Shown here piece after piece: positions 1-8,418 of a stretch of DNA of 64,000 bases. The stretch is from Streptomyces sp. WM4235 (GTDB lineage: Bacteria > Actinomycetota > Actinomycetes > Streptomycetales > Streptomycetaceae), in the NCBI RefSeq assembly GCF_001279725.1, contig NZ_LGDE01000458.1:105276-169275 (forward strand). Direction: 5' to 3'. How positions within the stretch are numbered: the first letter of the stretch is position 1; each line of letters opens with the position of its first letter. A program made the translations under genes and the position numbers. Under the pieces are notes generated by a model. The model ran no database searches, was not told the DNA's origin, and saw nothing but the letters and a program-made list of their open reading frames with translations.

Positions 1-1239
1 GCTTGTGTCGGTCAGGGCGGACCAGCTTCCGAGCTGGCGCCAGGACTGGTAGACGCCGGTGATCGTGACCACCAGGACGCTGATGAAGGCGACCTTGGAG
101 AAGCGTCGGACGGCCTCCCGCTCGATGTCGGGGACCTTGTGGAGGGCGACCAGCAGGGCGGTGAGTCCACCGAGCCAGGTGGCGACGGCGAGGAGGTGCA
201 GGATGTCCGCCGGCATCGCGATGCCCGGCTGGATGCCCGTGGAGGCGTGCTCGGCCAGCGCCCAGGTCGCGGCGATACCGGCGGCCAGGACGGAACCGCC
301 GATGCCGAGTCCGAAGGCGAGATCGGCGGTGTCCTTGCGGTCCTGTGCCCCGGCGTCTTCCGCCTCGGCCTCTTCCCCGGACGGGGCCGGGGTGTTCGCC
401 GTCCCGGCTGCCTGTTGCCGGCGCGCGTAGGCACCGAACAGCACGGCGATGAAGAGCGCGGCCGCGCCGAGGAGAAGCAGCCTGGAAACGAGGGAGGCGC
501 CGGTCTTGGTCTCCAGCACGGCCTTGAGGCCGTCGAGGTCGAAGACGTCGGCGAACCTGCCCGAGCCGGTGTACGGGTTGCGCAGCGCGAGCATCGCCAG
601 CGTGGCGGCGGTCAACGTGACCCAGCCGCGCAGCACGAGCTTCTGCAGGGGACGTTCGACCGACCCCCGCCGCCAGCACAGCAGGATGAACGCGGCGCCG
701 CCGACGAGCACGATGAAGCCCGCGTAGGCGGCGTACCGGGCCAGCCCGTAGGCGACGCCCACGGGGCCGCCGCCGGCCTGCTGGGCGGGAAGGGCGACCT
801 GGGTGGCCGACGGGGCGCCGATGGAGAAGGTGAAGGCACCCGAGATGGGGTGGCTGTCCGCCGAGACGGCCTGCCAGGCCACGGTGTACGTGCCGTTGGG
901 CAGGCCGGAGTGCAGGGCGGTGCCGTAGCGGATGGTGGATCCACTGCACATGTCGCGCAGTTCACCGGTGTCCACGCGCTTGCCCTGCGGGTCCATCACG
1001 CGGATGGAGTCGTCGCCCATGGCGACCTGCTCCGAGAAGGAGAGGGTGACCTGGGCGGGCGCCGTGGCGACCACCGCCCCGTCCTTGGGGTCGCTCGCGG
1101 TGAGTGCGGCGTGCGCCGTGGCCGGAGAGGCCGCGGCGAACAGGGTTGCCAGCAGGGCTGCGAGGACCAGCGCGCATCGCGGCAGGAGAGCCGGGATGTG
1201 CGCGCGGACCGGGGCGGGGGCGGGGGCGGTGGCCGTCAT
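1..1239 (-). CDS. CopC-CopD copper transport fusion protein (C-terminus beyond window)
   Basis: Reading from the ATG at 1239 gives an open frame to base 1, so 413 codons are visible and the 3' end lies outside the window. A signal peptide (about residues 1-44) ends in an Ala-His-Ala context, which would leave an N-terminal copper-binding His on the mature protein as in CopC. The CopC domain follows (about 45-150, with the conserved DSHPISGAFTF segment). Several CopD-type membrane segments begin near residue 165. The fusion resembles YcnJ and SLI_4212-type proteins. It is the last visible gene of a four-gene copper operon and starts 22 bases after the PCu(A)C gene stop. The role is copper binding outside the membrane and transfer across it. 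In S. lividans the next gene is the peroxidase DtpA; that cannot be seen here. Confidence 0.9.
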   Translation of the reverse strand, partial: MTATAPAPAPVRAHIPALLPRCALVLAALLATLFAAASPATAHAALTASDPKDGAVVATAPAQVTLSFSEQVAMGDDSIRVMDPQGKRVDTGELRDMCSGSTIRYGTALHSGLPNGTYTVAWQAVSADSHPISGAFTFSIGAPSATQVALPAQQAGGGPVGVAYGLARYAAYAGFIVLVGGAAFILLCWRRGSVERPLQKLVLRGWVTLTAATLAMLALRNPYTGSGRFADVFDLDGLKAVLETKTGASLVSRLLLLGAAALFIAVLFGAYARRQQAAGTANTPAPSGEEAEAEDAGAQDRKDTADLAFGLGIGGSVLAAGIAATWALAEHASTGIQPGIAMPADILHLLAVATWLGGLTALLVALHKVPDIEREAVRRFSKVAFISVLVVTITGVYQSWRQLGSWSALTDTS

Positions 1240-1261
1240 GGCGTGTCGGTTCCTCGGTCCG

Positions 1262-1747
1262 TCAGTGGGCGTTGGAGTTCTGCGCGTTGTACGTGCGTTC
1301 CTTCACGTCCAGCTCGACCTTGACGGGGTCGGCCTTCTCGAAGCGCAGCTCGACGGTGACCTTGTCGCCGACCTTCGGCTTGTTCTTGAGACCCATGAAC
1401 ATGACGTGGTTGCCGCCGCGCTCCAGGTTCAGTTCGCCGTTCGCGGGCACGTCCATGGACGCGACCTGCTGCATCTTCTGGTTCTTGGTCTCGTGGATCT
1501 GGAGATCGTCCGAGAGCGGGCTGGTGACTCCGGTGAGCTTGTCCGCGGTCTTCGAGTCGTTCTTGATGACCATGAACGCGCCGGCCATCGCGTCGTTGAC
1601 CGGCTCGGGCATGAAGGCCCCGCTGACGGTCATCGTCGGCTTGCCACCGTCGGCCTTGGTGTCGGAGTCCGAGGAACAGCCCGATATGGCGAGCGCTGCC
1701 GTCAGGGAGAGCGCGGCGGCGAGGGTACGGGTGGTGCGGGCGTTCAC
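1262..1747 (-). CDS. PCu(A)C-family periplasmic copper chaperone lipoprotein (ECuC-like)
   Basis: A 161-residue lipoprotein: the signal sequence ends in a lipobox with Cys24 (LAISGC). The mature domain is the cupredoxin-like PCu(A)C fold. Candidate Cu(I) ligands are His85, Met98, His114 and Met116/118, close to the family's His/Met motif. PCu(A)C proteins hand Cu(I) to Sco or directly to the CuA site of cytochrome oxidase. The start codon overlaps the stop of the upstream sco-like gene by four bases (ATGA), so the two are translationally coupled. The pairing with Sco and CopCD matches the ECuC/Sco system of S. lividans, where extracytoplasmic copper trafficking affects development. Confidence 0.92.
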   Translation of the reverse strand: MNARTTRTLAAALSLTAALAISGCSSDSDTKADGGKPTMTVSGAFMPEPVNDAMAGAFMVIKNDSKTADKLTGVTSPLSDDLQIHETKNQKMQQVASMDVPANGELNLERGGNHVMFMGLKNKPKVGDKVTVELRFEKADPVKVELDVKERTYNAQNSNAH

Positions 1748-2397
1748 GGGGTGTCTCCCTTGGCGAGCTTCGGCAGGTCCTTGGCGTAGTCATCGACGGT
1801 GGTGCCCTCGCCGTAGAGGACGTAGCCCTCGTCGGTCTTGGGCGAGAACGCGATGACCTGGGCGCCGTGCATGGAGACGACCGTGCCGTCGGCCCCCTTC
1901 TTGGGGGCCTCGATACCGATGCCGAGGCTTCGTGCGCCGGCCTGGATGGTGGCGAAGTCCCCGGTCAGTCCGATGAAGGACGGGTCCAGTGCCTTGAGCC
2001 ACGCGCCGAGGGAGTCGGGGGTGTCCCGTTCGGGGTCGGTGGTGACGAAGACGACCTGGAGCTTGTCCTGTTCCGCCTTGGTGAGCGCCTTGCGGGCGAC
2101 GGCGATGTTGCTCATCGTCAGCGGGCACACGTCGGGGCAGTGGGTGTAGCCGAAGTAGATGAGCGTCGGGCGGCCCTTGGTCTGCTCTCGCAGGTTCCAC
2201 GGCTTGCCGGTGGTGTCCGTGAGGACCAGGTCCGGCTTGTCGAAGGGGCGGTCGAGGACCGTCGCGGCCCCGGCCTTGGCCTGGCCGCTGATCTGCTTGA
2301 CCGAGTCGCCGGTCTTGGCGGTTTCACCGCCGCAGGCGGTGAGGGTGAGGGTGGCCGCCGCGAGGAGCGCGGCGACCGTCACACGTGTGGTGCGCAT
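1744..2397 (-). CDS. sco: Sco1/SenC-family copper metallochaperone lipoprotein
   Basis: A 217-residue lipoprotein with lipobox Cys22 (LTACGG), followed by a thioredoxin-like Sco domain. The copper-binding CPDVCP motif (Cys87, Cys91) and the distant ligand His177 (in SMHGAQV) are all present, so the protein should be functional. Sco proteins assemble the CuA centre of cytochrome c oxidase, and in Streptomyces also feed other secreted cuproenzymes. It overlaps the downstream PCu(A)C gene by four bases and lies 69 bases after the YcnI gene, within one minus-strand operon. Confidence 0.94.
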   Translation of the reverse strand: MRTTRVTVAALLAAATLTLTACGGETAKTGDSVKQISGQAKAGAATVLDRPFDKPDLVLTDTTGKPWNLREQTKGRPTLIYFGYTHCPDVCPLTMSNIAVARKALTKAEQDKLQVVFVTTDPERDTPDSLGAWLKALDPSFIGLTGDFATIQAGARSLGIGIEAPKKGADGTVVSMHGAQVIAFSPKTDEGYVLYGEGTTVDDYAKDLPKLAKGDTP

Positions 2398-2466
2398 GAA
2401 AGAGGTGTCCCTGGGATCGGGGATGGTGCGGATGGTCTGAATGACAGGGCCTGGGGGCCCGTCGGG

Positions 2467-3180
2467 TCAGGAGGCGCGACGACGCGAGGCGATTCCGAAG
2501 GCGACGCCGCCGAGCCCGATCACGATGCCCGCGATGCCGAGGGCGCGCGCGGTCGTGTCCGAGCCGCTCTTGGCGGCCTCGTCGTGGGCCTTGTCGTCGC
2601 TCTTGGCCTCGCCGGCCTTGGCGTCCCCCGCGGCGTGGTGGTCGTCACCGGCCTTGGCGGCGACCAGCTTCAGGACGGGCGCCGGGTTCTGCGGTTCCGC
2701 CGCGCCTTCCTTGGCCTCCTCGATCCAGCGGACGACCTCGTTGTTGTCGTACGTCTGGATCGCCTTGAGGACCATCTGGTCCGCGTTCTCCGGCAGCTTG
2801 CCGACGGACACCGGGAACTGCTGGAACTTGCCGGCCTCGATCTTGCCGCCGCTCCAGGTCACCTTGGTGACGGCCTCGTTGATCTGCTTGCCGTGCACGG
2901 TGAGCGGCTTGTCGAGCTTGGACTTCTCGACCTTCACGGTCCAGCCGGGGACGTCCTGCGGCATGACGGAGGTCAACGGCTGGTCGATCGGGAAGTTGAC
3001 CTCCAGCTGGGTCGTCGACGCGTTGTCACGCTCGTTGGGGACCTTGAAGTTGATGACGGCGTAGCCACCCTTGGTGGCCTCGCCGGGCTGTACGCCGACG
3101 TGGGCGAAGGCGGTGCCGGACAGGACGAGGACGCTACCGGCGGCGAGGGCGGCGGCGAAGGAGACGCGAGAGGCCTTCAT
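2467..3180 (-). CDS. YcnI-family (DUF1775) copper-binding membrane protein
   Basis: 237 residues. The signal peptide ends at AFA, placing His27 (HVGVQPGE) at the mature N-terminus, the position that forms the mono-histidine copper brace in YcnI. The DUF1775 domain spans about 27-170. A charged Ala/Lys/Asp-rich stalk follows, then one C-terminal membrane helix (about 213-230) and a basic tail. The family binds Cu(II) outside the membrane. It is the first gene of the operon ycnI-sco-PCu(A)C-copCD. The 112 bases upstream (3181-3292) may hold the promoter, but I saw no clear operator there. Confidence 0.92.
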   Translation of the reverse strand: MKASRVSFAAALAAGSVLVLSGTAFAHVGVQPGEATKGGYAVINFKVPNERDNASTTQLEVNFPIDQPLTSVMPQDVPGWTVKVEKSKLDKPLTVHGKQINEAVTKVTWSGGKIEAGKFQQFPVSVGKLPENADQMVLKAIQTYDNNEVVRWIEEAKEGAAEPQNPAPVLKLVAAKAGDDHHAAGDAKAGEAKSDDKAHDEAAKSGSDTTARALGIAGIVIGLGGVAFGIASRRRAS

Positions 3181-3292
3181 GGCAGAAACACTCCACGGGA
3201 AACGGTGTGACGGTGGCTCCGCGTACGGGCGCGCGCGGAGTTCGCGGCACCGGTGCTCCCGCCGTGTGTTCCGGGGAGGTGGGGATGCCGCG

Positions 3293-4102
3293 TCAGGCTG
3301 CGAGGGCGAGGCCGCCGGGCGGGCCGCGCCTGATCACCGTGTGCTGGAGGGCCTCCCGCCCGTTCGCCGCGACCGGCGCGACCGCGGTCCGACGGGCCCG
3401 GGGAGTACGGGAGGACGTCCCGAGGAGCCCGTGGCCGAGGACGCGTACGAGGGCCAGCGCGGCGCGCAGCGGACGTACGGGGTCGGCTTCGGCGGAGAGC
3501 CGCGACAGCTCGACGAGCCGGAACAGCGCGGCGTCGCCGCGCCCGAGGAGCCAGCCGGCGGCGAGCGCGGCCAGCAGGTGGCCGAGCAGCATGGCGGGGC
3601 TGAACAGTCCGGTCGCCGGTACGGCGGCGGCCTGGGCCGCGTGCGCGTGGGCCATGTGACCCTGCGCGGCGGCCTGCTCGGCCATCGCGGCCGGGTCCAG
3701 TCCGGCGCTCACCAGGATCTGCCGGGCGTCGGCCGGGTTGATCGGAACGGAGTTGCCGCCGCAGACCAGCCGGGCGGCGAGTGCCGCGAGCGAGGAGTCG
3801 GACGGGGCGGGCTCCGCTGCCGAGGCGGCGCTGTGCTGGCCGAGGCCGAAGACCGCGTGGAGTCCCAACTGGCCGACGGTGAGCGCGGCGGCGATGCCGG
3901 GCAGCGAGCGCCGGCGGCCGGCGAGCGGCGCCGCGACCACGAGGACCGCGAGGAAGCCGATGCCGAGTGCCCACCAGGGAACGGTGGCGCAGGACGCCAG
4001 GGCGTGCCCGACCGCGGACAGCACGACGCAGACCGCGGCGAACACCGCGGCCCGGATCGTCCGGAGGCCTGCTCCGGCCTGCGTCGTGTGGGGGGCAGTC
4101 AT
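3293..4102 (-). CDS. Predicted multi-pass membrane protein, function unknown
   Basis: 269 residues, start ATG at 4102. Hydrophobic segments near residues 20-37, 45-62, 68-88 and 165-190 suggest four or five membrane spans. The loop between them is rich in His and Met (GHMAHAHAAQ) with one Cys, a composition that suits a metal-linked protein. No family with known function is recognised. It lies 112 bases upstream of the copper operon on the same strand, so a link with copper handling is plausible but is inference only. Confidence 0.8.
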   Translation of the reverse strand: MTAPHTTQAGAGLRTIRAAVFAAVCVVLSAVGHALASCATVPWWALGIGFLAVLVVAAPLAGRRRSLPGIAAALTVGQLGLHAVFGLGQHSAASAAEPAPSDSSLAALAARLVCGGNSVPINPADARQILVSAGLDPAAMAEQAAAQGHMAHAHAAQAAAVPATGLFSPAMLLGHLLAALAAGWLLGRGDAALFRLVELSRLSAEADPVRPLRAALALVRVLGHGLLGTSSRTPRARRTAVAPVAANGREALQHTVIRRGPPGGLALAA

Positions 4103-4323
4103 GGCCGGGTCATCATCGCACTGCCCCCCGGCGGCTCATACGGCAGGTCCGGAAGGTCCCATGCGTCCCCCCGAGGGAGCGGTGTGCGGGTCTCGGAGGG
4201 CGCGTGGCGGTGGTGGGTGTCGCCGGCCGTACACCGCCGCTCGGGAGTGCCACATCGGCCGAATGAGCGCTCTGTCCGCTCTCGGGGGCTTACGGCCGAC
4301 CTCGGGCGGCAATAGGTAACCGT

Positions 4324-4806
4324 ATGAGCATCTGGTGGTCTCTCCACTTGAGGCGCGAAGCCGCGAGCGTGCCGCTCGCCAGGCGGTTGCTGCTGGGGAC
4401 GATGGAGACCGCGGGGGTGGATCCTGACATTTCCTTCGACCTGTCGGTGGCGCTGAGCGAGGCGTGTGCGAACGCGGTCGAGCACGGTGGCCCGGCGTCG
4501 GCCGCCTGCTCCGGCGGCGGACCGGTCCCGGAGGAGTGGGCGGCGTACCGGGTCACGGCCTACCTGGACGGGGACCGTTGCCGCATCGAGGTGACGGACT
4601 CGGGCCCGGGTTTCCCGCCGAAGACGGTCGAGGGTCAGGGATCCCCGCGGGTCGAGGCCTCGGAGAAGGAGCACGGCCGCGGCCTGTGGCTCATCACGGA
4701 ACTCGCCGACCACGTCCGCTTCGGCAACGGGCCGGGACGGGGCGCGGTGGTCAGCTTCGACAAGATCCTCAAGTGGCGTGACGGCGCCCTGTTGACGGCG
4801 TCGTAG
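4324..4806 (+). CDS. HATPase_c serine kinase-like ATP-binding protein (RsbW-type)
   Basis: 160 residues consisting of a single GHKL ATPase domain. The N-box EACANAVEHG, G1-box DSGPGF and G2-box HGRGLWLI are intact. Such stand-alone domains in Streptomyces act as anti-sigma/anti-anti-sigma kinases or sporulation switch proteins, and their partner is usually encoded elsewhere. There is no anti-sigma antagonist or sigma factor next to it; a PP2C phosphatase lies 1.6 kb away. It is divergent from the membrane-protein gene at 3293-4102 and ends at a strong bidirectional terminator. Confidence 0.9.
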   Translation: MSIWWSLHLRREAASVPLARRLLLGTMETAGVDPDISFDLSVALSEACANAVEHGGPASAACSGGGPVPEEWAAYRVTAYLDGDRCRIEVTDSGPGFPPKTVEGQGSPRVEASEKEHGRGLWLITELADHVRFGNGPGRGAVVSFDKILKWRDGALLTAS

Positions 4807-4853
4807 GCGCGGGAGCCGGACGGTACGGCCGGGCATCCGTCCCCGGACACACC

Positions 4854-4885
4854 GGTGGGCGGGACCCGTGAGGGTCCCGCCCACC
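4854..4885. terminator. Bidirectional hairpin terminator
   Basis: A perfect 14-bp stem (GGTGGGCGGGACCC and its complement) with loop GTGA lies between the convergent genes ending at 4806 (+) and 4900 (-). It probably serves both. Confidence 0.85.
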
Positions 4886-4899
4886 GACGTCAGGCGATG

Positions 4900-6366
4900 T
4901 CAGCCCTTGAGGCGCGCCATCCAGGCCTCGACCTCGACCGAGGTGCGGGGCAGCCCGGCGGAGAGGTTCCGGTTGCCGTCCTCGGTGACGATGATGTCGT
5001 CCTCGATCCGGACGCCGATGCCGCGGTACTCCTCGGGCACGGTCAGGTCGTCGGCCTGGAAGTACAGACCGGGCTCGACCGTGAGGCACATGCCGGGCTC
5101 CAGCGTGCCGTCCACGTACGCCTCGGTGCGCGCGGCCGCGCAGTCGTGGACGTCCATGCCGAGCATGTGGCCGGTGCCGTGCAGGGTCCAGCGGCGCTGG
5201 AGCCCCAGCTCCAGGACGCGTTCGACGGGGCCTTCCAGCAGGCCCCACTCGACGAGCTTCTCGGCGAGCACGTGCTGCGAGGCGTCGTGGAAGTCGCGGA
5301 ACTTCGCGCCCGGCTTGACGGCGGCGATGCCGGCTTCCTGGGACTCGTAGACCGCGTCGTAGATCTTGCGCTGGATGTCGGTGTACGTGCCGTTGATCGG
5401 CAGGGTGCGCGTCACGTCGGCGGTGTAGAGGGAGTGCGTCTCCACGCCGGCGTCGAGCAGCAGCAGGTCGCCGGAGCGGACGTCGCCGTCGTTGCGGACC
5501 CAGTGCAGGGTGCAGGCGTGCGGGCCGGCGGCGCAGATGGAGCCGTAGCCGACGTCGTTGCCCTCGACGCGGGCACGGAGGAAGAAGGTGCCCTCGATGT
5601 AGCGCTCGGACGTGGCCTCGGCCTTGTCGAGCACCTTCACGACGTCCTCGAAGCCGCGGACGGTGGAGTCGACGGCCTTCTGCAGCTCGCCGATCTCGAA
5701 GTCGTCCTTCACCGCGCGGGCCTCGGAGAGGTAGACGCGCAGCTGCTCGTCGCGCTCCTTGGTGACCTTGTCGGTCAGGGCGGTCTCGATGACGGAGTCG
5801 TGGCCGCGGACGTTGCGGACCGGGCCCTCCGCCTCGGCGAGGGCCTCGGCGAGTTCGCGGACGTCCTTGGCGGGGATGCCCAGCAGCTGCTCGGCCTCGG
5901 CGAGGGAGTGGCGGCGGCCGACCCACAGCTCGCCCTGGCCGGACAGCCAGAACTCGCCGTTCTCACGGTTGGAGCGGGGCAGGAGGTAGACGGTCGCGGT
6001 GTGGCCGGTCTCGCCCGTGGGCTCCAGGACGAGAACGCCGTTCTCGGTCTGGTCACCGGTGAGGTACGCGTACTCGGTCGAGGCACGGAAGGGGTACTCG
6101 GTGTCGTTCGACCGGGTCTTGAGCCGGCCGGCGGGGACGACCAGACGCTCGCCGGGGAAGCGCGCGGACAGCGCGGCGCGACGGTCGGCGGTGTGCGTGG
6201 CCTGGGCGATCGGCTCCAGTCCACGCAGCTCCGTGTCGGCCCAGCCGGTGCGCATGCTTTCCGCGAGTTCCTCGCTGACGCCCGGGTACAGCCCGTTCTT
6301 GCGCTGCTTGTGCTTCTTCTTGGGCTGCTCTTCTTCCGGGGTCTCCGGGGTGAGCTCGTCAGCCAC
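4900..6366 (-). CDS. pepP: Xaa-Pro aminopeptidase (aminopeptidase P family, M24)
   Basis: 488 residues. The N-terminal aminopeptidase P domain (about 55-200) is followed by the creatinase-fold catalytic domain. The five metal ligands are recognisable: two Asp in the LLLLDAGVETHSLYTADVT segment, His in LHGTGHMLGMDVHD, Glu in TVEPGLY and Glu in IEDDIIV. The enzyme removes an N-terminal residue preceding proline; the lack of a signal peptide indicates a cytoplasmic protein. The Lys/Arg-rich N-terminus (QPKKKHKQRKNG) is typical of streptomycete members. Confidence 0.95.
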   Translation of the reverse strand: MADELTPETPEEEQPKKKHKQRKNGLYPGVSEELAESMRTGWADTELRGLEPIAQATHTADRRAALSARFPGERLVVPAGRLKTRSNDTEYPFRASTEYAYLTGDQTENGVLVLEPTGETGHTATVYLLPRSNRENGEFWLSGQGELWVGRRHSLAEAEQLLGIPAKDVRELAEALAEAEGPVRNVRGHDSVIETALTDKVTKERDEQLRVYLSEARAVKDDFEIGELQKAVDSTVRGFEDVVKVLDKAEATSERYIEGTFFLRARVEGNDVGYGSICAAGPHACTLHWVRNDGDVRSGDLLLLDAGVETHSLYTADVTRTLPINGTYTDIQRKIYDAVYESQEAGIAAVKPGAKFRDFHDASQHVLAEKLVEWGLLEGPVERVLELGLQRRWTLHGTGHMLGMDVHDCAAARTEAYVDGTLEPGMCLTVEPGLYFQADDLTVPEEYRGIGVRIEDDIIVTEDGNRNLSAGLPRTSVEVEAWMARLKG

Positions 6367-6458
6367 GTCATCTCCTCAGCTACGACATGCAAGGACCGGG
6401 TACGGACCTCGTCCATCGTATGTGTGAGCGGAAGATGCCCGGCGAACTATGTGACAAA

Positions 6459-7895
6459 TCAGTCGAACCGGGCGGCGAGCAGGACGATGTCCTCGGTGGC
6501 GTCCTCCCCCGATACCGGTGTGGCCTCCCCTTCCGGCAGGACGGTGCGGAGGATGTGGTCGCAGATCGCCGCCGGATCGTCGCGAGCGGCACGGGGAACT
6601 CCCGCGGCCGCCGCGTGCAGCCGGGCGTACGCGCGGTCCATGGGGTCGCCGGTGCGCCGCAGCAGTCCGTCGGTGTAGAGCAGCACCGTTTCTCCGGGAG
6701 CCGGTTCGATCTCCACGCTCGGCGCCTCCCAGCAGGCCAGCATCCCGAGCGGCGCGGAGAGCGAGGTCTCCACGTACTCGGTTCGCCGCTCGCCGATGAG
6801 CAGGGGCGGGGTGTGCCCCGCGCCGGCCAGGATGATCTTCCGGGCGGCCGGCTCGCAGTAGGCGAAGAGCGCGGTGGCCGAGCGCGCGGGCTCCGTCAGC
6901 CGCAGCAACAGCTCCAGGTCGGAGAGGACCGCGACGGGGTCCTCCCCCTCCATGACGGCGTACGCGCGCAGGGAGGCCCGCAGGCGACCCATCGCGGCGA
7001 TGGCGCTCGGACCGGCGCCGGTCACGGAGCCCACGGCCAGGCCCATGGCCCCCTCGGGCAGCGGCAGTGCGTCGTACCAGTCGCCGCCGCCGCGCGGGCC
7101 GGTGTGGTGTCGGGCCGCGAGCTGCACGCCGGGGATCCGGGGCAGCCGGCTGGGCAGCAGTTCCTCGGCGACGATGGCCAGGCGGGAGCGGGACCGCTCC
7201 ACCTCGACCATGCGGGCCAGGTGCTCGGCGGCGTGCCGGACGTACAGGCCCGCGAGGTCGCGCCGGCGCTCGCTCGGCTCGGCCTGCTCGTCGTAGAGCC
7301 AGACGGCCGCGCCGAGTCGGCCGGTGGCCTCGGCGGCCAGCGGCAGCGCGTAGCTGGCCGCGTAGCCGAGTCGGGCGGCGACCTCGCGGTGGCGCGGGTC
7401 GACCGGGACGCCGAAACCGCCGGTGCCGGGGGCCTCGCCGGGTTCGGGGAGCACCTCGGAGCCGCCGTGCGCGTCCGGGAGGCCGTCCAGGATGCGGCCG
7501 TACGAGGTGGCGCTGCGCGGCACCGTCTCGATGTGGCCGAGGTCGGCGTGACCGAGACCGAGGCCGATCGTGGTGGGGGGGCCGAGCCCGTCGGAGGGTT
7601 CCAGGACGACCAGGCCGCGTCGGGCGCCGACCAGCGCGGCCCCGGCACGCAGGAATTCCCGCAGGGAGGAGTCGAGGTCGACGGACCGGGCGAGGCGTTC
7701 GGTGAGTTCGTGGAGGGTGGTCAGGTCGGAGACCATGCCCGCCAGGCGGTCCTGGATGACGCTGCTCGCGGCAGGCGGAGGGGCCTGGGCGGGGGTGCTG
7801 CGTGCGGGCGTGGGCGCGGTGGGCGCCGCAGTGTGCGGTGACGCTGTAACTGCTGGATCGATTCCAGCCACTTTCGGCAGATGCGGGGCGCTCAT
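6459..7895 (-). CDS. PP2C/SpoIIE-family protein phosphatase with GAF-like sensor domain
   Basis: The start is taken as ATG 7895 (MSAPHLPKVAG), preceded by GGAAAGG, giving 478 residues; the frame is open to 8054 but the extra sequence is not protein-like. An Ala/Pro-rich N-terminus leads to a GAF-type domain (about 85-230), a linking helix and a PP2C-SIG (SpoIIE) catalytic domain (about 255-478, with GGDWYDALPLP and LLYTDGLLRR metal-site segments). These phosphatases dephosphorylate anti-anti-sigma proteins in partner-switch cascades. The gene is monocistronic. An inverted repeat at 7917-7940 sits in its likely promoter. Confidence 0.9.
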   Translation of the reverse strand: MSAPHLPKVAGIDPAVTASPHTAAPTAPTPARSTPAQAPPPAASSVIQDRLAGMVSDLTTLHELTERLARSVDLDSSLREFLRAGAALVGARRGLVVLEPSDGLGPPTTIGLGLGHADLGHIETVPRSATSYGRILDGLPDAHGGSEVLPEPGEAPGTGGFGVPVDPRHREVAARLGYAASYALPLAAEATGRLGAAVWLYDEQAEPSERRRDLAGLYVRHAAEHLARMVEVERSRSRLAIVAEELLPSRLPRIPGVQLAARHHTGPRGGGDWYDALPLPEGAMGLAVGSVTGAGPSAIAAMGRLRASLRAYAVMEGEDPVAVLSDLELLLRLTEPARSATALFAYCEPAARKIILAGAGHTPPLLIGERRTEYVETSLSAPLGMLACWEAPSVEIEPAPGETVLLYTDGLLRRTGDPMDRAYARLHAAAAGVPRAARDDPAAICDHILRTVLPEGEATPVSGEDATEDIVLLAARFD

Positions 7896-8418
7896 GGCGT
7901 CCGCCTTTCCACCTGGTGCGATTCGCCATATAGCATCGCAAACCCCCAGATCGTGCTGCGCCGCCATCAATGGATCCACATCTACACGCACACGAGGAGC
8001 GATGTCCAGCATTGCCCAGGTGGGAATCCTGGTGTCCGTGAGACTGCAACTCACTGTGCGGCCAAGGCTAAAACTTGGCCGGAAAAAGCGGGAAGCGGAC
8101 GGTTTTTGCGATCGACTGGGCGGGCGTCACTGCGGGCTCGGGTACGTAATCGGTGGTGGCCGGGGCGAGTTGACGCCTTTCGGCGCCCGCCGGGAACCGC
8201 CCGGCGCAGCCCGTCGTCCTTAGCGGCGGCAGCCGGCCTCGACCCGGTGCGGGTCGCGTTCCGCCCCCGCCGGACGTTTGATGGACCCGTAAGAAAACTG
8301 CACGAACCGTGTGAACCTGCTTCTGGCGGACAGTGACGCGCAACGTGTACGTGTGGTGAGACACCGCTTACCTGGTGTGATGTGGCCCTCGGCGTTCAAC
8401 GGAAAGGAACGAGCGCTC
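7896..8418. other. Intergenic region between divergent genes
   Basis: 523 bases without a convincing gene. It holds the promoters of the PP2C phosphatase gene (-) and the prim-pol-like gene (+), an inverted repeat at 7917-7940 and a perfect 8-bp inverted repeat at 8059-8081 (CGGCCAAG-N7-CTTGGCCG). Nothing else was recognised. Confidence 0.6.
7917..7940. promoter_or_regulatory. Inverted repeat TGCGAT-N12-ATCGCA, candidate operator
   Basis: A perfect 6-bp inverted repeat with a 12-bp A/T-rich centre (contains CATATAG) lies 22-45 bases upstream of the phosphatase start at 7895. This is where a leaderless or short-leader promoter and its repressor site would sit. The cognate regulator is unknown. 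Confidence 0.45.

Noticed and set aside
139..1323. 394-codon plus-strand frame opposite copCD
   Set aside because: Gly/Arg-rich shadow; the minus strand carries the recognisable CopC-CopD protein through base 1.
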